From assembly GCA_033060915.1 (NCBI GenBank), contig CM065379.1, positions 39,974,818-40,038,817 of the forward strand: a stretch of 64,000 bases of DNA, written 5' to 3'. Position 1 is the stretch's first letter, and each line of letters starts with the position of its first letter. Source of the DNA: Euryodendron excelsum. Lineage: Eukaryota > Streptophyta > Magnoliopsida > Ericales > Pentaphylacaceae. Made by a program: the position numbers and the translations under genes. Positions 1 through 11,416 of this stretch are shown in pieces. Under the pieces are notes generated by a model. It saw nothing but the letters and a program-made list of their open reading frames with translations. It made no database searches and was not told the DNA's origin.

Positions 1-1140
1 GAGTTTCTAGAGGGAAAATTTTGGAAAGAGAGCTTTTTAGAAAGATTTTTAAAAGGAGAGGGTTTTTTAGAAAAGTGAATTTAGAGAGTGTTTTTAGAAA
101 GTGGATTTTGAATAGAGCGTTTTGGAAAGGAGTTGAAAAAGGGAGTTTTGAAAAATAGACTTTTGGAGGGAGTTTTTTGAAAACAACTTTAGAAAGAAAA
201 GTTTTTGGAAAGATTTTTAAGAAGGAATTTTTGAAAATAAAATTTTTTGAAAAGTGTAAAAAAAACGTCTCACTTTCCTAAAGCAATTCTAACCATAAGA
301 AAGGTAGACCCACTTTAAGAAAGTGATTTTGAAAACAAGGAGATCTGAAAATATGGAGCATATCGGTCCCTTTAAATATAACACTTTCCTAAAGCAACCC
401 TAGTCATGAAAAGGCTAGAATCACCCTAGGATTGTGATTTTGAAAGCAAGTTTTAAAAGGAGATTTTGATGCAATTTTGAAAACAAGTTTAATGCAAGCT
501 TTGAAAACGAGTTTGAAAACCATTTTTGGAAGATGCAAGATCATGATATGCACAATGCAAATTTGGGGTCATGAACATACAAGGTTAAGGCTTCATCACA
601 TAATCAAAGGGGCCGAACCTACGTGGTCTCCGATTAGCCTGAAGGAAAGCCCCCGACACGGTGACCCTCCGATAGTCTAATCCTACACATGGACCGAGAG
701 TCCCCTTGTTTCAAGCATGCAAAGAAAGGGGGGGAAAGAGATGGGGGATTAAAATAGAGAATACCCAAGTGGGTTAGGAGAGAGAAGAGGGAGGGCGAAA
801 TGCGAAAATTTAAAGAGAAAGCCTATCGTATGTCTTCTTTATTTTGCATGCCTTGCTTGTCTTCAGTCTTCATCTTGATCTTCGTCTTCAATCTTTAGGA
901 GTTGTCTTCAATCTTCAAACTTTAGATTGCAGCTCTTCAAGGCTTTAAAGGAGGATTGGAGGCTAGTGTGTAAGTGTATGGGGGTGTGTATGAGTGTATA
1001 GGAGGATAGGGTTTAGTGTACGGTGGCTAGGGTTTGAAAAACCTAAGAAAGTTAGGGTTTTTGGAGTGCACAAGCTCTGTATATCGAAATATATGATTTT
1101 TAGACCGAGTTTGTGAACCTCTTTCACGCTAGAAGAGGCT

Positions 1141-1154
1141 CTGTATTTATAGAG
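1141..1154 (-). promoter_or_regulatory. TATA box of LTR-A
   Basis: The minus strand reads CTCTATAAATACAG. The equivalent position in LTR-B (6557-6567) has TCTATAAATAC and in LTR-C (9661-9673) CCTATAAATATT. Downstream sequence is alignable in all three (GTGAAA.AGGTTC.CAAAC in A and B), so this is likely the retroelement promoter at the U3/R boundary. Confidence 0.65.
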
Positions 1155-1159
1155 AGGGG

Positions 1160-1282
1160 AATGCACTGGCGCCTGTTGTAGTGGCGCCAGGCTAAAACTT
1201 ACACTGGCGCTACTAGGAATGGCGCCAGGCCATTTTTTGGCTTGGCGCCACTAGTAGTGGCGCCACTAGTAGTGGCGCCAGC
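1160..1282. repeat. GGCGCC palindrome cluster of LTR-A
   Basis: Several GGCGCC palindromes lie just upstream of the LTR-A TATA box. Three copies at 1244, 1259 and 1274 are spaced exactly 15 bp apart, separated by ACTAGTAGT, making nested palindromes able to form hairpins. Related palindromes sit at the same place in LTR-B (6461-6504) and, with different bases, in LTR-C (9689-9711). Function unknown. Confidence 0.7.
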
Positions 1283-2251
1283 CATTTAAGAAATATTTAA
1301 GGTCGGCAAGCAACGTATCTTTGACTAGATTTGGGCGCCTGTACTATTGATTACCATGCAATTTTTAGCCTGGCTTCACTAAGAGTGACTCCGAAAAGTC
1401 CAGGAATGATTTGAAGAGGCCGGGAATGGCCCGAAAGGCCGGAAAAGAACAGGAACACTTAAAATAGTGTCCTGGAGATATTTGACTTAAAAAAATATGG
1501 ATAGGATGTGTCGGAAAGGTTGATCGGGTCGTTAGGGGCAAAATGGTCAAACGGATCGGGAAGCTGCCGGGACGGACTCAAACTACCCCGGAAGAAGACT
1601 CGAGATTTGGAAACATTATTCAAAATGTTCCCGAAGGTTTCCGGTTTGATACCCACAGCTGGTGTGGTAGGAAAAGGTGACCGGCCCACCAGGGGCAAAA
1701 CGGCCATTTCGTACTGGGTTTGCCGGAACTGACTCGGAATGATCCGGAAAGGTAAAGGGAGGTTGAGAACACTACAAAAAGAAGTCTCATAAGGTTACCG
1801 GTTTGATACCCAGAGCTGGTGTGGTCGAAAAAGGTGACTGGCCCACCAGGGGCAAAACGGTCATTTTGTACCGGGTTGGCCGGAACTAACTAAGAATGAT
1901 CCTAAAAGGTAGAGGAAGGTTGAGAATACTATAAGAATTAATCTCATAAAGTTACCGGTTTGATACCCAGAGCCGGTGTGGTTCCCGAGGCGTTTAGATG
2001 CCTAGGGGCAGAATGGTCATCTTGACCGGAAAGTCTCAAAAAAGGCCCAAGGGGCAGTTTGGTCATTTTTCACCGAAATGGGCTAGCAGGCACTGGTGTT
2101 GACCTGGGTTTTGAGTGTTTCTGCCACTCTGATGGCGGTTGTCGTGACACAGAGGTTTGTTGGCAATTCCCTATATCGACCTGTTTACGAGTATTTCCGT
2201 TACTCGGACAGTTGTGATGTTTGTGAGTATTTTCCCTACTCGAATCGTCTT

Positions 2252-2940
2252 GAGGAATAAACTGTCTCGAGAGAGGGATTGGAAAGGGGACTTACCGTCT
2301 TTGGAAAGACGTGCTTGATTTCGAATAGTCTCGAGGAATAAACTGTCTCGAGAGAAGGATTGGAAAGGGGCCTTACCGTTTTCGAAAAAACGTGCCTAAT
2401 TTGGAACCGTCTCGAGGAATAAACTATCTCAAGAGAGGGATTGGAAAGAGGACTTACCGTCTTCGAAAAGACGTGCCTGATTTGGAACCGTCTCGAGGAA
2501 TAAATTGTCTCGAGAGAGGGATTGGAAAGAGGACTTACCGTCTTCGGAAAGACGTGCTTGATTTGGAACCATCTCGAGGAATAAACTATCTCGAGAGAGG
2601 GATTGGAAAGGGGACTTGTCATCTTCGAAAAGACGTGCCTAATTTGGAACCGTCTCGAGGAATAAACTGTCTCGAGAGAAAGATTGGAAAGGGGTCTTAT
2701 TATCTCCGAAAAGACATGCCTGATTTGGAATGGTCTCGAGGAATAAACTGTCTCGAGAGAAGGATTGGAAAGGGGTCTTATTGTCTCCGAAAAGACGTAC
2801 CTGATTTGGAACCGACTCGAGGAATAAACTGTCGAGAGAGAGGGATTGGAAAGGGGACTTACCGTCTTCGGAAAAACGTGCCTGATTTGGAATCGTCTCG
2901 AGGAATAAACTGTCTCAAGAGAGAGATTGGAGTTGAAATT
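2252..2940. repeat. 81-bp minisatellite in LTR-A U3
   Basis: Eight complete units and one partial unit start with GAGGAATAAACT at 2252, 2333, 2414, 2495, 2576, 2657, 2738, 2819 and 2900, every step exactly 81 bp. Units differ by scattered substitutions but no indels. Each unit has CTCGAG palindromes and a CGTCTT..AAGACG inverted repeat. Because 81 is 27 codons, long open frames run through the array on both strands (2236-2982 minus and 2392-3012 plus). These are probably by-products, not genes. LTR-B has only a few degenerate related units at 5030-5330. Confidence 0.92.
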
Positions 2941-3130
2941 GGAGAGACCAATGCCCTTAAGGGCATTTTGGTCATTTTGCATCTATTTGGGCCTGGCGGG
3001 CCCGCGAAGTGATGGACAGACGGGATTTAGACTTAGAGAGTCGGTTTCAATTGGGATACGCCCGCAAAGACTTGAACACAAGTTTGGACGGAGTGTAAAC
3101 TGCCGAGCGGTCAAAATGGGGTGCTTACAC

Positions 3131-3350
3131 AAGTTAAAATGAATTTTCTACACATTTTGATTTTTAAAATTCCAGTTGCAAGTCAAAATGAATTTTCTAC
3201 ACATTTTGAATTAAAAAGTCAAGTTTCGAGTCAAAATGAATTTCCTATACATTTTGTCTTCAAAGGTTCAATTTTGAGTCAAAATGAATTTTCTAAACAT
3301 TTTGCTTTCAAATTTTAGGTCAAAATGAATTTCCTACACATTTTGTCCAA
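3131..3350. repeat. 48-bp tandem repeat next to LTR-A
   Basis: Five copies of a unit containing TCAAAATGAATTTTCTACAC. The core starts at 3134, 3183, 3231, 3279 and 3320, so the spacing is 49, 48, 48 and 41 bp. The array abuts the LTR-A terminus at 3130. It is AT-rich with no coding signal. Confidence 0.8.
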
Positions 3351-4829
3351 AATTTCAAAATGATTCCTAGTTCAAAATCAAAATTAAATCCCAAAATTTT
3401 CCAATCAAAGTCCATATCAAGCTTTTACTCCAAAAGAGTTCTATTCCAATCAAGACTTTCTAAAACTTCTTCCACCAAAAAGTTTTCTTCAAACTCAATT
3501 CTCAAGTTTTCAATCTTCCAAAATTCTCATCAAAGCCCAAAGTTTCCAATCTCAAAATCCATTTTTAAATCTTCCAAAATATTTCCTTTGAACGTTTTCA
3601 TTTGAAGTTCAATTTTTAAAATTTTCCTTTCGAGTGTTTCTTCCAATAATTTTCACTCGGGGCCTTCTTCGCCAAAAAAGCCTCGCCCTCAATGGTTTTA
3701 TATATTTTTCCATCAAAAAAGATTTTATTCTAAAACTTTCCCCACTCCTTTCTGAATTTCAAAAAATTTCAGCAGAGTTTCATTTAAAAGTGGTCTCTAT
3801 AACGCCCACAATATCAACACAAAACACAAACCATGCACTTTGCAACATCATAATCACATAACGCCAACACCCGCGCACATTTTTTTTTAAAATTTCTAAA
3901 TTTTTCAAGAGAATAATTTCATTTTTTCAACAAATCAATGGTTTTCAAACTTATTCCAAAATTTTTCAAAATTATTTCAAATATTTTCTAAAATATTTCA
4001 AATATTTTCTAAAATATTCCTATATTTTTTTAAACACTAAACTTTAATACTTTCTCAACTTTTTCTATTTTTTCTATTTTTCTAAGTATTTTTCTATTTT
4101 TCAAAAATTCAAAAATTCAAAAAGCCTTCAAAAAATTACGAAACTTCACACGGCTGTTAAACACATTTTTCTAAGGCATACAGTATAAAAATCTAGCCAG
4201 AAAACTCAATACCCAAAGTTGTAAGAACAAATCTCCAATTCCTGCAAAAACCCTCTTTACGTAAACATGCCAAATTGCCCAAACTAAATCAAACATGCAT
4301 CAAAACATCAAAATAGCATCACCAAAGCGTCCAAAATACGTCAAAGCATCAATCTCGACTATTTGCACAACTCAAACGGAGTTCTATACATCAAAATCGA
4401 CATAAAATCAAAAACTCACCTATTGGAGCTCTTTAGCAAAATCATTCGCGGTTCCTAGGAAGCATGTCTTCAATGTCCAAGTCAATGTCCTCGCAAAGGC
4501 TCTCAATTTTTCGAAAACTTTTCAAATCCTGCAAAAACGTCAACCAGCAGTTTGCTGGTTTTGATCCCAAGCCTAGCACCACTAGCAGTGGGGCCAAGCC
4601 AAATTTAACAAGGGTGCCACTGCTAGTGGCGCCGGTGTCAAATTCCAGGTAGTTTTGCCTTTTCTCGCCAAAACTCAATTTTGAACTCTTTGGGCCAAAT
4701 CTCCATTTTCAAACTCCAGTTTTCAAAAATCTTCAAAGTCCGTCCCTCCGACCGCCTCACGGTCAAAATGGGACTCTTACTCTATCGTTTTCTATCTTCG
4801 ATAAGTGAAGACAAAAAAAGATGCGCAGC
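3351..4829 (-). mobile_element. Degenerate related LTR debris (LTR-D)
   Basis: Low-complexity TTTTCAAA-rich sequence followed by a stretch with CCACTAGCAGTGG-type palindromes (4577-4633). Around 4745-4785 the sequence resembles the LTR-A terminus: both have GGTCAAAATGGG followed by a decayed GTGCTTAC (here ACTCTTAC). I read this as an old, decayed minus-oriented copy of the same LTR family whose start lies near 4785. The last 45 bp before LTR-B may belong to interrupted LTR-C. No gene is seen. Confidence 0.4.
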
Positions 4830-7800
4830 TGTAAGCACCCCATTTTTTTCACTCGACAATCTCTGGTCCGTCCAAACACCTATTCAAGTTAATATGAACG
4901 CATTCCAGTTCAAACCAGTTTTCTAGACGTAATCTAGTCAATCGATTGCTTCGGGAGCCCGTCCAGCCCAAATAGAGGCAAAATGACCAAAATGCCCATG
5001 GGGCATTATCCAGTCCAATTCCAGTGGGCACATCTTCTCAAAGACAGTAAGTCCCTGTTTCCAATCTAAATTCCAAGATTAAAATCCAATTCTAGTCCAG
5101 TTCCAGTTCAAATCCAATTCCAGTCCAGTTTCAGTTCAAATCGAATTCGGCACGTCTTTTGAGAAAGTTAATCCCTCAAATAGTAAGACCCTTCAACTCA
5201 ACACGTTTTCTGAGAAATTTGATCCTTCAAATGTTAAGACCCTCCAGTGGGCACGTCTTCTCAAAGACAGTAAGTTCCTTCAAACCCGTCAACTAGGACG
5301 AGACTCCAAGTCCTCGAGATAGTAGAACAATCCACCTTTGGCGCCTGCTAGCCCGCCAATGAAGAATGTCTATTTCAGCATGCCTTTCGAAAAAGTTGAT
5401 TCCTCATGCAATAAGTCCACCCAACAGCTTCTCGAGATCAGGCAGTCTCTGGAATGATCGCGACCCGATAAAGTAACAAAAATGCTCGCAAACTTCACAA
5501 CCATCAGAGTGGTAGAAATACTTGTAAACAGATCGACATAGGGAATTGCCAATAAACCTCTTATGTCACGGGAGCGAACTCGCCTTTTAGCTGTGACACG
5601 TTTACCAAAGGACGAGATACCTTTGGAAACCAACTCGTCATAGATCATCAGAGTGATGGAAACACTCAAAACTCAGGTCAACACCAGTGCCTACTAGCCC
5701 TTTCTAGTGAAAAATGACCACACAGCCCTTAGGGCATTTCTGACACGCTTTTTTGAAAAAGTACCTAAGTCCTCAAAGTGGTAAGTCTACCCTTCCAAGA
5801 TTGTCCTAAAAGACAATCCGGCACGTTCAAGTACCTTCCAGTAGGTTTCGGGTTAATTTCGAGATCATCCAGTCAAAATTACTATTTTGCCCCTAGGCAT
5901 CCAAGCGCCCCAGGAACCACACTGGCTCTGGGTATTAAATCGGTAACCTTTCGAGGATGCTTTTAATAGTATTCCCAATCATTTGATACATTTCTGGGTC
6001 ATTCCGAGTCAGTCCGGAAAACCTTATGCAAAATGACCGTTTTTCCTCTGGTGGGACGGTCGCCTTTTCCAATCACGCCGGCTCTGGGTATCAAACTAGC
6101 AGACTTCGGAAATATTCTCAGTAATATTTCCAAGCCTCAAGCCTTCTTTGGGGACATTCCAAGTCCATCCCGGCAGCTTTTCAGATCGATTAACCGTTTT
6201 ACCCCTAATGGCTTGGTCAAACCTTTCAACAAATCCTGACATCATTTTTCAAGTCTACTATCCCTGAGACACTATTCTAAGGCTTCTTGTCCCTTTCTGG
6301 CCCTTTGGGCCATTCTCGGCCCTTTAAATCATTCCCAGACCTTCCAAAGTCACTCTTAGAGAAGCCAAGCTAAAAATTGCATGGTAGTCACTAGTACAGG
6401 CGCCCAAATCTTTGAAAGATACGTTACTTTCCGACCTTAAAAGTCTCCTAAGTGACTAGTGGCGCCAAGCCAAAAAATGGCCTGGCACCACTCCTAGTGG
6501 CGCCAATGTAAAGTTTTGCCTAGTGCCACTGCAGCAGGCGCCAGTTCAGTCTTCTGTCTATAAATACAAAGCCTTTTCCAGTGTGAAAAAGGTTCGCAAA
6601 CACAGTCTAAAAACTCTGCTCTTCGATATACAAAGCTCGAAGCCTATCCAAACCCTAGCTCTCTTTAGGTTCTCTAAACCCTAGCCCCCATACACTAAAC
6701 CCTAGCATACATACACTCATATACTAGCCTCTGAAACCTTCGTTGAAAACTTGAAGTGCCGTAACTTGGAAGCTCTTGTAGACCAAAGTAAAACAAAGTA
6801 AATAAAGCAAGCAAAATGAAGAAGACACAAGGTAGACTTCTTATTTACGTTTACGCAATTCCCCCATTTCTCTTCTGTCTCCTAACCCACTTGGGTTTTC
6901 TTTTATTTTAATCCCCATCTTCTACCCCCCTTTCTTGCATGCTTGGAACAAGGGACTCCCCTGTTCATGTGTAGGATTAGGCTATTGAAAGTCACAGTGT
7001 CGGGAGTTTTCTCTTAGTCTAACTGGAGACCATGTGGGTTCGGTCTCCTTGATTATGTGGTGAAACCTTTAACCTTGTATGTTCATGACCCCAACTTGTA
7101 TTGTGCATATCATGATCATGCATCTCTCCAAAACTTGTTTTCAAACTTGTTTTCAAAACTTGTATTAAATCTTCTTTTTCCAAACTTATTTTCGAAATCA
7201 CAATCCTAAGGTGATTCTAGCATTTCCATGGTTAGGGTTATTTTAGGAAAGTGTTAAATTTAAAATGATTTTCATGGTCCATATTTTCAAATCCTTGTTG
7301 TTTTCAAAATCACAATCCTAGAATAGTTCTAATCTTCTTATGGTTAGAATCGTTTTAGGAAAGTGAGATATTTTTAGAGACTTTTCACAAGTCCACATTC
7401 AAATCCCTTTCCAAACTGCTTTTCAAACTTACTTTCCAAAACCTCTTTTTAAATCCTCTCAAAAATCTCTTTTCAAACTTGCTTTCTAGAAACTCTTTCC
7501 AAAAATCTCTTTCCAAAAAGATCTATTTTCCAAAATTCCTTTTTCTAGGAGTTCAAGTCAAATCCTAGAGCCACGGATAGAAAATTCCAATTTCCTCTCC
7601 TAAAACGTGATTTCCAATCTTGCTTCAAAACATAGATTTTCAAAATCTCTATTTTCTACGTTAAATCTTAGATTTCCAAAACCTATTTTTCATACCAAAA
7701 TCTATGGATTTCCAAATCCTATTTTTCATATCAAATCAATATCCTTCCAAATTTAAGATTTTCACAACTCTACCTTTCCAATTCTATGTCAAATCAAATA

Positions 7801-9582
7801 TTTCGTTTTTGGAAACCAAATCAAATCTTTCATTTTTGAAAACTAAATTAAATCCTCCATTTTTTGAAACAAAATCAAATCATCTCTTTTTGGAAATAAA
7901 ATGCAATCTTTTAATAGAAATCAAATCTTTCCTAATCCAAATCTTTCTTAAATTCTAATCCTTCCTAATCTCATACCTTCCTAAATCTTAAGTTTCCAAA
8001 ACTTAAACTTTCAAATCTTTCCTTAAACTTTAAGCTTCTTAATCTCTCTAGACCCAAACTTTTCCTAATACTAAAACTTTCCAAATTCTAAATATTTCTC
8101 AAACTTAATCAAATCTTCCCTAACAAGGAAACTTTCCAAATTCGAAACTTTTTTAAATTGAAACTTTCTAAATTCAAAACTTTCCAATTTCAAAACCTTT
8201 CTTATTTTAAACTTTCCAATTTCAAAACATTTCCCATTTTAAACTCTCCTAATTCAAAATTTTTCTAAAATAAAACTTTCCTAAAATGGAACTTTCCTAT
8301 TTTGAAACTTTCCTAATTTCAAGATATTCTAAATTCAATCTTTCCTAGACTCTAACTCTCCATGTTTTCTAAATCAAACTTTCTAATCAAATCTTTCTTA
8401 AACCTCAAGTCTTTCATAAGTCTAGGTTTTTCAAAACCAAACTTTTCAAAATCCAGCTTCTTAAGTTCAAATCAAATTCAATTCAATTACATGCTTCAAC
8501 TCTAGGTTACCCTAAGTCCTAGGATGTCTAGACCCTAGTTTGACCCTAACCCTAAAATTAGGAAGCTTCCAACTCTTCTCCAAAAATTCTTTTCTAAACC
8601 AAAATAGTTTTTTCAAACGTCAATTCAAGTCAAGATGTTTTCAAAACTATATGTTTCCAAATCAAGTTCAAAGTCAATTCTAAGGTCTATTTCAAAATCC
8701 TCTAGTTCTATTTCAAATCAAAGTTCAATTTTCAAATCTTCCAAATCAAAGTTCAAGTCAAAACACTTTCAAATCCAACCTTCTATTTTCAATCAGACTC
8801 TTGTCCGAACTACGACTGACCTGATTCCCAAAAAGGGATACGTAGGCAACTCTTATGGGTACGGTCACAACCTTTTTCCAAACTTCTATTTTTACAACAT
8901 TTTTCAAGTTTCCAATTCTATAACTATTTTTCAAATTTCTAATTCTAAAAATTTATTTTCTAATCTCTATTTCCAAATACTAAAATTTTCTTTTAAATCA
9001 AATTAAGCTTTTTTCAAATTTACTTTCCAAAATCAAATCAAATTCTTGTACTTGCATATCATACATCATGTCAAACATCTTTTCAAAGTTCCTTTTTAAA
9101 GTGAATAGTATTGGATGTTTATTAATTAAAGATTCTGAATGAGTGAACCTAGGATGAATAGACATGTAGGTACTGCAAAGGCAGGATAGGGTGATGGCTT
9201 AGTGCGTCTTCCCTAAACCAACCTCCGAACCTAGATCATTGTTTTCAAAGACCAAATGGAGTTATTTTCAAAAAAGGGCTTAAATATTTTCAAAGGTTGC
9301 CAAACGACCACTTTTCTTAAAAACCCTCTCTTGAGTTAGTTTTCAAAATTGTTTTTAAAAACCCTAAGTGTAATCTTTGGATTGTGCATAGTTTTTGGTG
9401 ACCTAACTCACCTTAATCAAGTTAGGTGGCAACTTCAAATGTTTTTCAAAAGCCCTTTATTCAAATCACATTTCGAATTCAAACCTAGTCGCACTCGTCC
9501 TTCTAGGAGGATGAGTTCTAACGAGAGAGCACTGTGTTTTTCTCACTTGTCTTTTTCGGATGCGAAAAATCGTGGCGCGACA
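4830..9582 (+). mobile_element. LTR-B: probable full-length solo LTR (about 4.75 kb)
   Basis: Starts TGTAAGCACCCC at 4830 on the plus strand and is collinear with LTR-A read on the opposite strand: shared U3 start, reduced 81-bp-like units (5030-5330), GGCGCC palindromes, TATA box, CCCACTTGGGT motif, then a long TTTCCAAA-rich U5. Near 8810 it has ACTACGACTGACCTGATTCC followed by GGATACGTAGGC, a motif I associate with long gypsy LTRs. The probable 3' end is GTGGCGCGACA at 9582, after which LTR-C sequence resumes in opposite orientation. No primer-binding site or gag follows, so this looks like a solo LTR inserted in LTR-C. Flanking bases (GCAGC and GAGGG) do not match, so a target duplication is not evident. 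Confidence 0.6.
6461..6567 (+). promoter_or_regulatory. LTR-B palindromes and TATA box
   Basis: GGCGCC at 6461 and 6499, with a decayed GGCACC between them, followed by TATAAATA at 6559-6566. This is the same arrangement and spacing class as in LTR-A and LTR-C and is the likely U3/R promoter boundary. Confidence 0.6.
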
Positions 9583-9660
9583 GAGGGTTTCAGATATCTA
9601 GAGCTGTTTGTGCAGAGTTTCATTACAATTTTCGGTTCTCTAATATGCAAAGGGGGAGGC

Positions 9661-9711
9661 CAATATTTATAGGCAAAATTTTGGACATTGGCGCATATGC
9701 TACATGCGCCA
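9661..9711 (-). promoter_or_regulatory. LTR-C palindrome and TATA box
   Basis: A hairpin-forming palindrome begins TGGCGCATATG at 9689 and ends CATGCGCCA at 9711, followed on the minus strand by CCTATAAATATT (9661-9673). Position relative to TATA matches LTR-A and LTR-B although the stem sequence differs. Confidence 0.55.
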
Positions 9712-10014
9712 GTATTGTTCCACATAATGAAGGCCACGTGGCACTCCCTGTACTGGCTAAATTTTAGGAGGCAAGCAAAGTTTTGTCAATCTGATCAAAA
9801 TCTCGGCGCATGTAGCCTACGCTCCGTCACCGGGAGTGTTCGTTTAAACTTTGTCTCAAAAATTATGCCAACTGGGAAGGTTTTAGGAAAATCAGTTGTG
9901 TTCATGGTGTTATTCTAAGGTTTCTCGTGAACTCCTGAGTTTTTGGAAAGCTTAAACGGTGTTTGGAAGTGTGAGATATCGTCTCGAGAAGTGTGCATGA
10001 AATCGCATTTTTGT

Positions 10015-10460
10015 AGAGCGTCTGTGATACACTCCATGGGGGTTCAAAAGTAGCTGTCTGTGTGCCGCATGATCGAGGCTTTCAGGAAGCGATCTCTCTA
10101 ATCGGACCGTACCGATGAAAAGTGCTTTAAAAATAATTTTGGGAAGTCCCTAATTTATGCATTTCTTAAGTCGTTTGACGGTGCGTTTTAATCACGAAAT
10201 TGAAGAAAAAGCCAATCTTGGCAGAGCGTCTATGAGACGCTCCAAGGGTTGCTGAAAGTAACAATTTTTTAGCCATGCGATGAGGAGCTTCGCGAAGTGA
10301 TCTCTTCGATCGATCCGTATCGATGGAAAGACCTATGAATGAGCTTTTGGGAATTCCCTGGTTTATGCATTTTTCAAGTCGTTTGACAGTGCATTATAAC
10401 CAGGGAATCGGGAGAAAAAGCAATCTTGGAGGAGCGTCTGCGAGACACTCCAGGGGGCTT
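10015..10460. repeat. 208-bp tandem repeat in LTR-C U3
   Basis: The motif (A/G)GAGCGTCT(G/A) followed by GA.AC.CTCCA occurs at 10015, 10223 and 10431, exactly 208 bp apart, with similar intervening sequence (TTTATGCATTT, AAGTCGTTTGAC, CGATGGAAAG). That gives two full units and the start of a third. Absent from LTR-A and LTR-B. Confidence 0.8.
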
Positions 10461-10939
10461 TCTTTGAGTCGGAAGTGTTTAGTATCATAAGGTCCACCTT
10501 AGGTTAAACACGAGTGTATGAAAAGACCCACTGTTCACTATTCTAGGACTGGTGCAGTTTCGGAGCGCGTTTGGGTTGGCTAAGGGCAAAATGGTCATTT
10601 TGACCAAGCTAGGTTGAAAAGGCCAGGAATGGGTCAGAGTATTGTGTTAAGCATGTCGAGTCATTCAGGGATGATCCTGGGATATTTTTCTACTGTTTGG
10701 TGAGATTCATATTGTGCTAGGGCATTCAGGGGTAAAATGATCATTTTGATCAAAGTTAGCCGGAATGGGACCGAAGTTGGCTGGAATGGCTGGTTGAGTA
10801 CGCCTAACTTTTTAGGATCACTTTGAAAAGGTAGACTTATAGTCTTAAGGGATTTTGAACTTTCTCAAGATGTGCCTGGAGGCCCAAGGGGCAGGTTTAG
10901 TCATTTTTCACCGAGTCAGGCTAGCAGGCGCCGGTGTTG

Positions 10940-11135
10940 ACCTAGGTGTTGGTTCCCTAGACTGCCCAGTCCAAGAAAGCTACCTGTACGGTGTTGGTCC
11001 CTGAGACCGCTCGGTCTCAGAGAGCTACCTGTAGCGTGGTGTTGGTTTCTAAGAACGCCTGGTCTCAGAAAGGTACCTGTGAAGGTGGTGTTGGTCTCTG
11101 AGAATGCCTAGTCTCGGAGAACTATCAAATGACGG
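10940..11135. repeat. About 59-bp tandem repeat with internal hairpins
   Basis: Four degenerate copies of GTTGGTnnCTnAGAnnGCC(T/C)nGTCTC followed by AGAnAGCTACCTGT. Each copy contains an inverted pair such as CTGAGACCG..CGGTCTCAG. It occupies the U3 location held in LTR-A by the 81-bp array, which has a different sequence but also contains inverted repeats. Confidence 0.7.
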
Positions 11136-11416
11136 ACATTCTACAATGGCGGGCTAACAAGCGCCAAAAGTGAACCGTTTGGAATTTGATAAGGTGCATT
11201 GGTTCCTAAGACCTTTCGATCTTATAAAACTGCCTAGAATGCCGAGGGGCATAATGATCTTTACAGCTTCAATTGGACCCCGTGGGTCCGGAAAGCGACT
11301 AGTTGACTGGATTAGAATTTGAAGGACCCGTCTTAGGCCCGTATGTGTTGAGATGTCTGAAAACTGGATCCGGTAGAATCGGAGATTGCCGAGCAAGAAA
11401 AAATAGGGTGCTTACA

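Larger units (their letters stand above)
1..3130 (-). mobile_element. LTR-A: partial giant LTR, minus orientation
   Basis: Part of a very long LTR read on the minus strand. Its terminus is at 3130, where the minus strand starts TGTAAGCACCCC, and it runs off the left edge of the window. In order on the minus strand it has a U3 start shared with LTR-B and LTR-C, an 81-bp tandem array (2252-2940), GGCGCC palindromes (1160-1282), a TATA box (CTCTATAAATAC, 1141-1154), and a purine/pyrimidine-biased R-U5 region down to base 1. The same landmarks occur in the same order in LTR-B on the plus strand. No gag or pol coding is visible. LTR length and organisation suggest Ty3/gypsy Tat/Ogre-like elements, but that is inference because no protein domain is present. 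Confidence 0.75.
9583..11416 (-). mobile_element. LTR-C: interrupted giant LTR, minus orientation
   Basis: Read on the minus strand it starts TGTAAGCACCC at 11416, runs through U3 with two tandem arrays (10940-11135 and 10015-10460), a palindrome (9689-9711) and a TATA box (9661-9673), and stops at AAACCCTC (9583). LTR-A continues AAACCCTAACTTTC at that point. The break coincides with the end of LTR-B, so LTR-B probably inserted here. It is homologous to LTR-A and LTR-B but more divergent. Its right end abuts the MULE inverted repeat at 11417. Confidence 0.65.

Noticed and set aside
2252..2940. Regularly spaced repeats suggestive of a CRISPR array
   Set aside because: Units are contiguous with no unique spacers and lie in a plant LTR.
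2236..3012. Long open frames of 248 aa (minus) and 206 aa (plus)
   Set aside because: Both follow from the 81-bp (27-codon) tandem array, overlap each other on opposite strands and have no start, splice or domain context.
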